From: an uncultured Bacteroides sp.
GTDB lineage: Bacteria > Bacteroidota > Bacteroidia > Bacteroidales > Bacteroidaceae
DNA length: 60,521 bases
Reading direction: 5' to 3'
Assembly (NCBI GenBank): GCA_949296575.1
Contig: CASFPE010000025.1
Coordinates: 1 to 60,521, forward strand
In this document: positions 1 through 8,224 of the stretch, piece after piece
Layout: each line of letters opens with the position of its first letter
How positions within the stretch are numbered: position 1 is the stretch's first letter
Position numbers and translations under genes: made by a program
Notes under the pieces: model-generated
What the model was told of the DNA's origin: nothing
The model's database searches: none
Seen by the model: only the letters and a program-made list of their open reading frames with translations

Positions 1-2
1 TA

Positions 3-380
3 TCATTAGATGCAGTCCAAAAGGGCAGAACCATTCATGAGGATGTTGCGCAGGATTTACTGAACAGAGGACTCATTGAGGGCGAAGCCCCCAATTATAC
101 AATCTCTTTAGGGATTGCAAAGGCTACTCGTCAACTGCAAGATTATACCAAACAAAAAGGACTTGATAAGGAGAAAATCAAACAGATGATTTTGCAGTAT
201 CTTAAGAATGCTGGTACAGATGGAGCGAAACGTGATAGCATTTATGAGTACGTCAAAGACGTAATGCCGCAAGTCAAGACACATGAACAGCAATTAAGAC
301 TGTTAGGAGATATACTTAGCACATTAAGTACCGATAAACTTATTTATCCGAAAGGACGAACATGGTTTTTGAAAGAATAG
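3..380 (+). CDS. C-terminal part of an AlbA-domain / AAA-type putative regulator (5' end outside window)
   Basis: The reading frame is already open at the window edge and runs 125 codons to a TAA at 378-380. The visible part has the look of the C-terminal winged-helix region of Bacteroidales AlbA_2-type (Schlafen-like, RecG-like) ATP-binding regulators: it contains a helical segment ending VAQDLLNRGLIEG, a linker, then a second helix-turn-helix-like segment from about position 186 with the closing motif KLIYPKGRTWFL. The N-terminal ATP- or nucleic-acid-binding domain would lie upstream of the window. Such genes often sit in accessory islands or beside restriction-modification genes, which fits the XRE regulator that follows. 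The family assignment is by general resemblance and is moderate. Confidence 0.55.
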   Translation, partial: SLDAVQKGRTIHEDVAQDLLNRGLIEGEAPNYTISLGIAKATRQLQDYTKQKGLDKEKIKQMILQYLKNAGTDGAKRDSIYEYVKDVMPQVKTHEQQLRLLGDILSTLSTDKLIYPKGRTWFLKE

Positions 381-411
381 TATAACGGAAGATTATGACG
401 GTTTATCCCCA

Positions 412-454
412 ATTATAGCGGAAATTATAGCGGATTCCGCCATATTATAGCGGA
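412..454. promoter_or_regulatory. Triple direct repeat ATTATAGCGGA with inner dyad, candidate operator
   Basis: Three exact copies of ATTATAGCGGA lie at 412-422, 424-434 and 444-454. Between the second and third, GCGGA-T-TCCGC at 430-440 is a perfect inverted repeat. The cluster sits about 50 bp upstream of the XRE-family gene at 503, the usual place for an autoregulatory operator. Binding by that protein is an inference. Confidence 0.5.
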
Positions 455-502
455 GATAATGAAATTCTATTAATTCATGTCAAATTCGTAAATTGAAGAA
501 GT

Positions 503-784
503 ATGTTATTAGGAGAAAGAATAAAAGAGTTAAGAGAACAGCACGGAGTGCTGCAAAGGCAGCTGGCCGCTCTGCTTGAAATAGATACTCCGATGTTCAG
601 CAAAATAGAGCGCGGAGACAGACGAGCTAAACGGACACAAGTAATACAATTGGCTGAGTATTTCAAGGTAGATAAGAATGAACTTCTCACCCTGTGGTTA
701 GCAGACAAAGTATTAGATGCGGTAGAGGATGAGGACGAATTAAAACACAATGCGATAGAGGTCGCACAGAAAAGAATAGGCTAA
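503..784 (+). CDS. XRE-family helix-turn-helix transcriptional regulator
   Basis: A 93-residue protein that is almost entirely one HTH_3 domain (about residues 4-60): GERIKELREQ helix, then QRQLAALLEIDTPMFSKIERG, which matches helices 2-3 of Cro/C1-type regulators, followed by an acidic tail. In Bacteroidales, regulators with this 'DTPMFSKIERG' recognition helix commonly sit directly before a DNA methyltransferase or restriction gene. No such gene follows here: the next 600 bp are non-coding. It may therefore control the AlbA-domain gene or an upstream cluster, or be left over from a lost restriction-modification unit. The ATG at 503 is the only sensible start, and the triple repeat at 412-454 is a plausible operator. 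Confidence 0.8.
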   Translation: MLLGERIKELREQHGVLQRQLAALLEIDTPMFSKIERGDRRAKRTQVIQLAEYFKVDKNELLTLWLADKVLDAVEDEDELKHNAIEVAQKRIG

Positions 785-871
785 CGCTTACAATTGTCGG
801 GAACTATATGGTATCATAACTATATAATTTTCGACATTATTATTTGATATTCAAATTACTAAATTAAGATA

Positions 872-1086
872 TCCGGTTCAAGCGTGGAACTGCAATGCCA
901 CATCTTTGTTCGATGGTCCTGAGAAAACCTTGTATGACGGATATGGAAATAGCAGCCCACGCATATGCGTGAGAACCACTATGCCTTCTCTTGTCATACA
1001 TTGAAAATTTCTCAGGTTTTCGAACGCAAGATCAGCATAACGCTTCTCATTTTCTTAAATGTCAATGAAGCAGGACGCTTCCCGCC
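872..1086 (-). ncRNA. Rod-shaped structured RNA, 6S RNA / Bacteroidales-1-like candidate
   Basis: This stretch folds on the minus strand into one long interrupted hairpin. Paired segments (plus coordinates): 880-885 with 1075-1080, 895-898 with 1035-1038, 902-906 with 1028-1032, 908-913 with 1020-1025, 918-926 with 1008-1016, and 931-938 with 993-1000. The tip holds the palindrome CACGCATATGCGTG at 958-971. A large one-sided loop at about 1039-1069 lies between the outer stem and the main rod, like the central bubble of 6S RNA. A Bacteroidetes promoter sits immediately upstream on the same strand. Length (about 210 nt), rod shape and own promoter fit 6S RNA, which in Bacteroidales was first described as the Bacteroidales-1 motif. 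The 6S name is inference; the fold is directly visible. No clear terminator was seen. Confidence 0.55.
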
Positions 1087-1092
1087 TTTTTG

Positions 1093-1123
1093 CAAAGGTA
1101 AACAATTAATCCATGCGACACAA
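1093..1123 (-). promoter_or_regulatory. Bacteroidetes-type promoter for the rod-shaped RNA
   Basis: On the minus strand the -7 element TACCTTTG occupies 1093-1100 and a -33 TTG lies at 1121-1123, separated by 20 bp. This is the spacing of the primary sigma factor promoter of Bacteroidetes. It would start a transcript near 1086, just before the first stem of the RNA. Confidence 0.6.
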
Positions 1124-1192
1124 GCATTGCACAAGAATTAACGTTCCGTGCTTCCCTCACCTCCTCCACGAGCTTCCCGGAAAAGTTCATAG

Positions 1193-1280
1193 AACTTTTT
1201 GCAAAACCTTTCAAGGTTTTGCCCCAAACGTTAGAAGGTTTTGCATGAAACCTTGGAAGGATTTTGAAAAACCTTTGGGA
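1193..1280. repeat. Array of four degenerate 22-bp units (intergenic repeat family, copy 1)
   Basis: Units lie at 1193-1214, 1215-1236, 1237-1258 and 1259-1280; most begin GGTTTTG and end TTGGAA or similar. The first two units share the block GCAAAACCTTTCAAGGTTTT exactly with the array at 39484-39571. The array lies just upstream of the NUDIX gene. The remaining part of the 785-1384 gap holds the structured RNA and otherwise nothing I recognise. Confidence 0.7.
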
Positions 1281-1384
1281 GGTCCTCGCAAGCTCATCAG
1301 GCGGCGGCATCCGCAATCTGCGGGCAAAACGCTTGCACGGGCTGGAAAGAGGCGCTATCTTTACAGGCAAAAAACAGGAACGAC

Positions 1385-1930
1385 ATGGAACATGCTGCCC
1401 AAACAAACGACGGACTGAAGTACCACTACAAGTATCCCCGCCCCAGCGTGACCACCGATTGCGTGGTGTTTGCCGTTGGGAATGCCGGGATGGAAGTGCT
1501 GCTCGTGCAGCGCGGAGCGGAACCTTTCAAAGGCCGGTGGGCTTTCCCCGGCGGATTCCTCAACATGGACGAGAGCGCAGAACAGGGAGCATTGCGCGAA
1601 CTCTTGGAAGAAACAGGGGTGGAAAAAGCAGGCATCCGCCAGCTGCACACGTTCACAGACCCCGGACGCGACCCTCGCGGGCGGGTCATCTCCATCGCCT
1701 ATTACGCCATCATCCGGAAACAAGAAGTGAAAGGAGCGGACGATGCCGCCGACGCGCGCTGGTTCGCCTTGCAGGAAGTGCCGCCCCTTGCGTTCGACCA
1801 CGGCAGAATGCTGCAAACCGCCTTGGAAGAACTGCGCCGGATGCTGCGATGCGAGCCGGGCATTCTCAGCCAGATGCTGCCCGGCGCCACCGATGAAGAA
1901 CGGCGGGCATTGGGAAAAGCCGTGGAATGA
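1385..1930 (+). CDS. NUDIX hydrolase
   Basis: A 181-residue protein with a complete Nudix box at about residues 57-79 (GGFLNMDESAEQGALREL followed by LEETGV), which matches GX5EX7REUXEEXGU with all metal-binding glutamates. The strand before it (WAFPGG) and the TFTDPGRDPRGRVIS segment are typical of the ADP-ribose/NADH-type Nudix group found in Bacteroidales. It should hydrolyse a nucleoside diphosphate linked to another moiety; the actual substrate cannot be read. It lacks the C-terminal winged helix of NrtR regulators, so it is probably an enzyme only. The start ATG at 1385 follows a weak TATCTTTA promoter-like element near 1353 and a gap filled by the 22-bp repeat array. Confidence 0.85.
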   Translation: MEHAAQTNDGLKYHYKYPRPSVTTDCVVFAVGNAGMEVLLVQRGAEPFKGRWAFPGGFLNMDESAEQGALRELLEETGVEKAGIRQLHTFTDPGRDPRGRVISIAYYAIIRKQEVKGADDAADARWFALQEVPPLAFDHGRMLQTALEELRRMLRCEPGILSQMLPGATDEERRALGKAVE

Positions 1931-1932
1931 AA

Positions 1933-1964
1933 AAAGGCAAAGACAGAAAACCGTCTTTGCCTTT
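1933..1964. terminator. Bidirectional intrinsic terminator between NUDIX gene and tRNA-Lys
   Basis: A perfect 12-bp stem, AAAGGCAAAGAC (1933-1944) and its complement (1953-1964), closes an 8-nt loop. It begins 2 bp after the NUDIX stop codon. On the minus strand the hairpin is followed by a run of T, so it also ends the tRNA transcript. Confidence 0.85.
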
Positions 1965-1966
1965 CG

Positions 1967-2039
1967 TACACCCTCAGGGATTCGAACCCTGGACCCACTG
2001 ATTAAGAGTCAGTTGCTCTACCAACTGAGCTAAGAGTGC
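1967..2039 (-). tRNA. tRNA-Lys (anticodon CTT)
   Basis: Read on the minus strand, the 73-nt gene has an acceptor stem GCACTCT/AGGGTGT with two G-U type pairs, D-arm TAGCTCAGTTGGTAGAGCA, an anticodon loop CTCTTAA with CUU anticodon, and a T-arm CAGGG-TTCGAAT-CCCTG. Discriminator A is at 1967. CCA is not encoded. A shared terminator follows at 1933-1964. Confidence 0.95.
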
Positions 2040-2127
2040 ATTTTCGCGTTTGCGGTTGCAAAAGTAGACGTTTTATTTCATCCGGCCAAACTTTTAAGCT
2101 ACTTTTTTCAAACGAAAACGCTCATTT

Positions 2128-2931
2128 TTATTCAAGTTCATACAAATCAGACGGTTGCTTGCGCTTCAAAGGAACGACCTGGACATCGCGCCCCACCACT
2201 ACGCCCCTTTCACGCAGCTTTTGTTCCACCGTCTTATAAGCCAGTTCCGGATGGTTGTTGTCTTCGCTCAAGTGGCACAACCACACATATTTCAGTTTCC
2301 CATCATAATGATCGGCCAGGAACTCTGCGGTCTGGCGGTTGCTCAAATGGCCGTTGCCGCCGGCAATGCGCTCCTGCAAATGCAAAGGATAACGCCCTGT
2401 GCGCAACATTTCTTCATCATAATTGGCCTCAATCACCAAATAATCGGCCTTGCAGATATACTGCGCGGCAACAGGCGTGATGCGCCCAAGGTCGGTGAGG
2501 AAGGAAAAAGTTTTCCCATCCGCCTCGATGCAATAGCCCACATTGTCGGTGCCGTCGTGCGGCACCTCGAAAGGAGTGATGCGGAAATCCCTCAACAGGA
2601 AAGGTTCGCCTTTCGCCAGATGGCGCACGCAAGTGTAGAGTTTCTCCGTCACACAGTAACTGCGGTTGATGCCTTCGTGTATCCGCTCGGTCGTGTAGAC
2701 AGGGATATGGCACTTCTCCCCCAACGGGCCGAGCGCCTTGATGTGGTCGGCATGGTCGTGCGTCACGAAGATGCCGTAAATGCTTTCCAACGGTATGCCG
2801 AAAGCCTTCAGATGCCTCTTTATCGTGCGGACGCCGATGCCCGCATCCACCAAGAAGCCGTAACCGTCCGTGCCTAAATAGTAGCAGTTCCCGCTGCTGC
2901 CGCTGGCAAAACTTATAAAACGTATTTTCAT
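2128..2931 (-). CDS. MBL-fold metallohydrolase, YycJ/WalJ-like
   Basis: A 267-residue protein of the metallo-beta-lactamase fold. It opens with MKIRFISFASGSSGNCYYLG, where SGSSGN is the N-terminal hallmark of the WalJ/YycJ (VicX) group, followed by the metal motif THDHADH at residues 57-63. Further ligands occur as H in VPHDGTDNVGY and LCHLSEDN. These enzymes are thought to act as nucleases linked to DNA replication or cell-wall signalling; in Bacteroidales the gene stands alone without the walRK partners. I chose the ATG at 2931 because the conserved family sequence begins there; the frame is open for another 56 codons upstream but those are not family-like. A promoter-like TACTTTTG (2992-2999, minus strand) lies upstream. 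Confidence 0.85.
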   Translation of the reverse strand: MKIRFISFASGSSGNCYYLGTDGYGFLVDAGIGVRTIKRHLKAFGIPLESIYGIFVTHDHADHIKALGPLGEKCHIPVYTTERIHEGINRSYCVTEKLYTCVRHLAKGEPFLLRDFRITPFEVPHDGTDNVGYCIEADGKTFSFLTDLGRITPVAAQYICKADYLVIEANYDEEMLRTGRYPLHLQERIAGGNGHLSNRQTAEFLADHYDGKLKYVWLCHLSEDNNHPELAYKTVEQKLRERGVVVGRDVQVVPLKRKQPSDLYELE

Positions 2932-3099
2932 TTTCAATGCAAAATAAGGAACAATCAAGGGAAGCCTCATGCCATATGAAGCTGCCGGGGCGCAAAAGTA
3001 GCAAAAAGACGGCAAACAATCTTCCATTTCTTCGTATCTTTGTTGCACGAAGACAGGATGCGGCTCGGCAATGCCAAGTTTGAAAACTTCGCTTTCCAC

Positions 3100-3130
3100 T
3101 TGTCATTGCACTCACCTTTCCCTATCTTTG
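3100..3130 (+). promoter_or_regulatory. Promoter for the DUF2148-aguA-aguB operon
   Basis: A -33 TTG at 3100-3102 and a -7 TATCTTTG at 3123-3130 are spaced by 20 bp, the Bacteroidetes consensus. A second TATCTTTG at 3035-3042 points the same way. Transcription would start about 20-25 bp before the ATG at 3159. Confidence 0.6.
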
Positions 3131-3158
3131 CACCGTTTCATCTTACACATTAATATTT

Positions 3159-3698
3159 ATGATTATAAACGAAAGAGGCATACGCCACGAGGCAGCCATG
3201 GAAATTGCCAAGCGCATGATGGTGGCGGCACGCACTGCCCCCAAAGGGAAAGGCGTGGACATCATTGAAACAGCGGCCATCACCGATGAGGACATACGGG
3301 CCTTGTCCGCCAAAATGAAAGAAATAGGACAGGAAACGGGCATGCACTTCTTCCTGCGCGATGCAGAAAACATCCTGTCGGCCGAAGCAGTGGTGCTGGT
3401 CGGCACCCGCCAGCAAGTGCAAGGATTGGACTGCGCCTACTGCGGATTCGCCCGATGCGCCCAGAAGCCACAAGACACTCCCTGCGCCATCAACGCCATC
3501 GATGTGGGCATCGCCGTCGGGTCGGCCTGCTCCGTGGCGGCAGACCACCGGGCAGACACCCGCGTGATGTTCTCTGCCGGGATGGCCGCGCAACAGTTGG
3601 GCCTGTTAGAAGGATGCAGGCAGGTCATCGCCATCCCCGTCAGCATCTCGTCGAAGAACCCGTTCTTCGACCGCAAGCCAAAGGAGGGGCAGCCATAA
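3159..3698 (+). CDS. Ferredoxin-domain DUF2148 protein
   Basis: A 179-residue protein of the DUF2148 family. The central cysteine cluster is visible: C-A-Y-C-G-F-A-R-C, then C-A-I-N about 10 residues later and another C in VGSACSV, giving enough ligands for an iron-sulfur centre. The N-terminus (MIINERGIRHEAAMEIAKRM) and the end segment PVSISSKNPFFDR are typical of the family. The biochemical role is unknown. Its TAA overlaps the ATG of the agmatine deiminase gene by one base (TAATG), so the three genes 3159-5694 are probably one translationally coupled operon, which hints at a link to polyamine metabolism. Confidence 0.85.
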   Translation: MIINERGIRHEAAMEIAKRMMVAARTAPKGKGVDIIETAAITDEDIRALSAKMKEIGQETGMHFFLRDAENILSAEAVVLVGTRQQVQGLDCAYCGFARCAQKPQDTPCAINAIDVGIAVGSACSVAADHRADTRVMFSAGMAAQQLGLLEGCRQVIAIPVSISSKNPFFDRKPKEGQP

Positions 3699-4810
3699 TG
3701 GGATTGATTGCTTCGTTGCCGGGAAAGGGAGGAAACAAAAAAGACCTGCAACTGACGTTCGGCCTCACCGTGGAAGAAATCAATGCCGACGGGACATTTT
3801 TCCCCCCGGAATGGCATCCGCAGAGCGGCGTGCAGCTGACATGGCCGCACGCAAAGACAGATTGGGCATACATGCTGGACGAAGTGACGGCCTGCTTCAC
3901 GGAGATAGCCGCCGCCATCTCGCAAAGGGAACAGGTGCTGATCGTGGCCCCGGACACCGGCAGCGTGGAAAAACAATTGAAAGGAAAGGTGCGCATGGAG
4001 AATGTACGTTTCTTCCAATGCGGCACCAACGATACTTGGGCGCGCGACCACAGCGCCATTTCCCTCATCGGCATGGAATCGCCGCTCCTCCTGGACTTTT
4101 GCTTCAACGGATGGGGCATGAAGTTTGCCGCCAACCTCGACAACCAAATCACCCGCCGCTTGCACGAAACCGGATGCCTCCACGGGAAATACGTCAGCCA
4201 CTTGGACTACGTGCTGGAAGGCGGTTCCATCGAAACCGACGGGAAAGGCACGTTGCTCACCACATCGGCCTGCCTGCTGTCGCGCAACCGCAACGACAAG
4301 CTGGACCGCAAGGACGTGGAGATGCGGCTGCGCTCCATGCTGCATGTGGACCGCATCTTGTGGCTCGACCACGGATACCTGGCAGGCGACGACACCGACA
4401 GCCACATCGACACGCTGGCCCGCATGTGTCCCGACGACACCATCGCCTACGTGAAATGCGACGATGAACGGGACGAGCATTTCACCGCCTTGAAGGAAAT
4501 GGAGAAACAGTTGCAGTCGTTCCGCACCAAAGAAGGGAACCCCTACCGCCTGCTGCCCCTTCCGATGCCCGCCCCCGTCTATGCCGACGGCGAACGCCTT
4601 CCCGCAACATACGCCAACTTCCTCGCCATCAACGGGGCATTGCTCTTCCCCACTTACGCGCAACCAGAGCAAGATGCCGAGGCCGCCAAAGCATTGGCGC
4701 AAGCATTCCCCGGCAGGGAAATCATCGGGATAGACTGCCGCCCGCTCATCAAACAACATGGGTCTTTGCACTGCGTGACCATGCAATACCCCCAAAACAT
4801 CTTAAAGTAA
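3698..4810 (+). CDS. aguA: Agmatine deiminase
   Basis: A 370-residue peptidyl-arginine-deiminase family enzyme converting agmatine to N-carbamoylputrescine and ammonia in putrescine synthesis. Visible family motifs are LTWPHAKTDW near the N-terminus, NDTWARDH (substrate-binding NDxWxRD), EGGSIETDG, DDTDSHIDTLARM carrying the catalytic histidine, and the C-terminal catalytic cysteine in GSLHCVTMQYP (Cys359). I start at the ATG overlapping the previous stop; the frame is open further upstream inside the DUF2148 gene but that is another frame's coding sequence. About 30 residues precede the usual family start, a modest extension. The stop overlaps the next ATG by one base. Confidence 0.92.
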   Translation: MGLIASLPGKGGNKKDLQLTFGLTVEEINADGTFFPPEWHPQSGVQLTWPHAKTDWAYMLDEVTACFTEIAAAISQREQVLIVAPDTGSVEKQLKGKVRMENVRFFQCGTNDTWARDHSAISLIGMESPLLLDFCFNGWGMKFAANLDNQITRRLHETGCLHGKYVSHLDYVLEGGSIETDGKGTLLTTSACLLSRNRNDKLDRKDVEMRLRSMLHVDRILWLDHGYLAGDDTDSHIDTLARMCPDDTIAYVKCDDERDEHFTALKEMEKQLQSFRTKEGNPYRLLPLPMPAPVYADGERLPATYANFLAINGALLFPTYAQPEQDAEAAKALAQAFPGREIIGIDCRPLIKQHGSLHCVTMQYPQNILK

Positions 4811-5694
4811 TGGAGAAAGTAATAGCCGGACTGGTGCAGCAGTCCAATACAAACGACCTGCACAAGAACTTGCAGCAACTGCACGACAACATCGCCCAAT
4901 GCGCAAATAAAGGGGCGCAGTTAGTGGTTTTGCAGGAATTGCACAACACCCTCTACTTTTGCCAGACGGAAAACACAGCTGTTTTCGACCTGGCTGAAAC
5001 CATCCCCGGCCCGTCCACCGGCTTCTACAGCGAGATAGCCAAGCAATACGGAATCGTGCTGGTCACGTCCCTGTTCGAGAAACGTGCCGCAGGGCTTTAC
5101 CACAACACCGCCGTGGTGTTCGACAAGGACGGCAGCATCGCGGGGAAATACCGCAAGATGCACATTCCCGACGACCCTGCCTATTATGAGAAGTTCTATT
5201 TCACGCCCGGCGACTTAGGCTTCCATCCAATCCAAACTTCGGTTGGAAAACTCGGCGTATTGGTGTGCTGGGACCAATGGTACCCGGAAGCAGCCCGCCT
5301 GATGGCACTACAAGGGGCAGAAATGTTGATTTACCCCACCGCCATCGGATGGGAAAGCACGGACACGGAAGAAGAAAAAGCACGGCAACTCAACGCGTGG
5401 GTCATCTCGCAACGAGGGCATGCCGTGGCCAACGGGTTGCCGGTAATCAGCGTCAACCGCGTGGGGCATGAGACGGATCCTTCCGGGCAAACAAATGGAA
5501 TACAGTTCTGGGGCAACAGCTTCGTGGCAGGCCCGCAAGGCGAACTTCTGGCACAAGCCTCCAACCATGAGCCGGAAAACCTCGTAGTGGAAATAGACCT
5601 TGCCCGGTGCGAAAACGTAAGACGCTGGTGGCCTTTCCTGCGCGACCGGCGCATCGATGCCTACCAAGACATCACCCGAAGGTTCATTGACTGA
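4810..5694 (+). CDS. aguB: N-carbamoylputrescine amidase
   Basis: A 294-residue nitrilase-superfamily enzyme that hydrolyses N-carbamoylputrescine to putrescine, CO2 and ammonia, the step after AguA. The Glu-Lys-Cys triad is visible: Glu43 in LQELHNTLYF, Lys116 in GKYRKMHIPD and Cys153 in LGVLVCWDQWYPEAARLM. The motif around the cysteine (CWDQWYPEAAR) is diagnostic for this subfamily. Its ATG overlaps the aguA stop (TAATGG), indicating coupling. It converges with the pantothenate kinase gene, whose 3' end overlaps its last 11 bp on the opposite strand. Confidence 0.95.
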   Translation: MEKVIAGLVQQSNTNDLHKNLQQLHDNIAQCANKGAQLVVLQELHNTLYFCQTENTAVFDLAETIPGPSTGFYSEIAKQYGIVLVTSLFEKRAAGLYHNTAVVFDKDGSIAGKYRKMHIPDDPAYYEKFYFTPGDLGFHPIQTSVGKLGVLVCWDQWYPEAARLMALQGAEMLIYPTAIGWESTDTEEEKARQLNAWVISQRGHAVANGLPVISVNRVGHETDPSGQTNGIQFWGNSFVAGPQGELLAQASNHEPENLVVEIDLARCENVRRWWPFLRDRRIDAYQDITRRFID

Positions 5695-6520
5695 CAGGAT
5701 GCCCTGCCCGGTACACCAAAGCCGCCCCTAAAGCTGTGCGGTATTCTGCATATTGGGGAATCAGGAAACGGCAACCGTACAGTTCCTCCAGCCGTGGGAA
5801 TACATCCGCACACTGGGGCAATTTGGTGAGGTTCCCTATCAGGATGAAGTCTTTCACCGGACTGTTGAGCGCGGCAAGAACAACCGATTGCCCGATGCTC
5901 TGCAGCACCATGGCGATGATGCCCGCTGCCACGTCTTCGCTGCGCGTGTTCATGTCGGCCTTTCCAAAGATGGATGCCGTGGCATCAAGGGGCAGGCCGG
6001 GAAGAGCCACATTGCTGATGTCCTTGATTTGCAGATTGATGTTGCGGATGTCGCCCCGGCAAGCCATGTCCACCACCTGATGGATGTCGCTGGTCCTCAG
6101 CAAAAGGTGCGAAAGGCCGGAGATGGTTCCGCCGCCGATGCCGATGCCGCCGATGTGGGCAATGCAACCATCCTGCACCTTCACGAAAGAAGTTCCCGTA
6201 CCCATGCTGACCACAATCAGGTCTTTCAGTTCCAACCCGTAGCTGGCACCCAAGCCGTTGGCCAAGAACTCGTCGGCATGCGAGGTGGGCAACCCGTACA
6301 AGTCCTGCGTGACATAGCCGCTGCCCACGCCCGTCAGCATCACCTGTTCCACATCAGAAAGGCTGATGCCATTGTCGTAAATGTACTTTCCGAACGCGCC
6401 AAACAAAGAAGTGACGGGGTCTTCCGCCTTCACTAACATCGGGTGCTTCAGCTCATCCTGCTCTATCCCGATAATCTTGGTCGTGCTGCCGCCGACATCG
6501 ATGCCGATTACAATTCCCAT
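5684..6520 (-). CDS. coaW: Type II pantothenate kinase
   Basis: A 278-residue ASKHA-fold kinase, the first step of coenzyme A synthesis. The N-terminal phosphate loop GIDVGGSTTKI (residues 6-16) and SMGTGTS in the middle are the ATP-binding elements of type II PanK, and HIGGIGIGGGTISGLSHLLL is the strongly conserved family segment. Its length is close to the staphylococcal enzyme. It is a single gene between convergent aguB and the DEAD-box helicase, which lies 57 bp upstream on the same strand and may be cotranscribed. Confidence 0.88.
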   Translation of the reverse strand: MGIVIGIDVGGSTTKIIGIEQDELKHPMLVKAEDPVTSLFGAFGKYIYDNGISLSDVEQVMLTGVGSGYVTQDLYGLPTSHADEFLANGLGASYGLELKDLIVVSMGTGTSFVKVQDGCIAHIGGIGIGGGTISGLSHLLLRTSDIHQVVDMACRGDIRNINLQIKDISNVALPGLPLDATASIFGKADMNTRSEDVAAGIIAMVLQSIGQSVVLAALNSPVKDFILIGNLTKLPQCADVFPRLEELYGCRFLIPQYAEYRTALGAALVYRAGHPVSQ

Positions 6521-6577
6521 GGTTCTCCTTTGATTAATGTTTAATGGCCTATGGTGCTGGACATTAGGGAAAGGAAT

Positions 6578-7822
<1,245 letters not shown>

Positions 7823-7947
7823 TGTCTTCCTTCAATTTGCGGCAAAGGTATAAAAATAGCCGGAATCAGCGAACTATTTCGCCACATACATGCGGAAAGG
7901 CCAAAGGAAACGCACAAGAAAGCACTTCAAGGCAAGCGGGAAGAAAC

Positions 7948-8101
7948 TTCCAAACGCCGGGGAAGAAAGTTCCAATTGCACGGGCAAGAACTTCTGCCAG
8001 CGACGACAACTGCACAAACGGCGACGGCAACAGAAGGATTTGCACGGCCAACCAGAAGTTTCCATGTCGATGAACGGAAGCCTCCATGCCGCCTGGCAAA
8101 A
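7948..8101. repeat. Degenerate 22-bp repeat array in inverse orientation (copy 2 of the family)
   Basis: Seven consecutive 22-bp blocks can be laid out from 7948. The first two begin TTCCAAACGCC and TTCCAATTGCACGGGCAAGAA, the reverse complement of the GCCCAAAACATTGGAA unit seen at 39506-39549; later blocks (ending ...CAGAA, ...CGGAA) are more decayed. This is the most degraded of the four arrays. The rest of the 7823-8224 gap has the helicase promoter and the carB terminator. Confidence 0.45.
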
Positions 8102-8163
8102 AAAATGCAGCAGCATATGCGTCTTGCATCTTGCATCTTGCCTGCAAGGGGCATGGAAAAAAG

Positions 8164-8189
8164 CAGGCTTCCCCATCAAGGGAAGCCTG
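8164..8189 (-). terminator. Intrinsic terminator of the purF-carA-carB operon
   Basis: A perfect 10-bp stem CAGGCTTCCC/GGGAAGCCTG with a 6-nt loop lies 36 bp after the carB stop; on the minus strand it is followed by a T-rich run (CTTTTTTCC). Confidence 0.85.
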
Positions 8190-8224
8190 TCTTTGGCTAC
8201 AATCTGGCTACAACTGCGCCGATA

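Noticed and set aside
1062..1406. Small protein gene on the minus strand over the first 22-bp array (similar peptide encoded at 39458-39709)
   Set aside because: The peptide similarity (GKTLKGFA) follows from the shared DNA repeat; the period of 22 bp is not a multiple of three and the unit phase is not coding.
1967..2039. Integration site of a mobile element at the tRNA-Lys gene
   Set aside because: No integrase and no duplicated tRNA 3' end was seen within the window.
3437..4795. 452-codon minus-strand frame opposite aguA
   Set aside because: No recognisable family and it covers the intact aguA catalytic motifs on the other strand.
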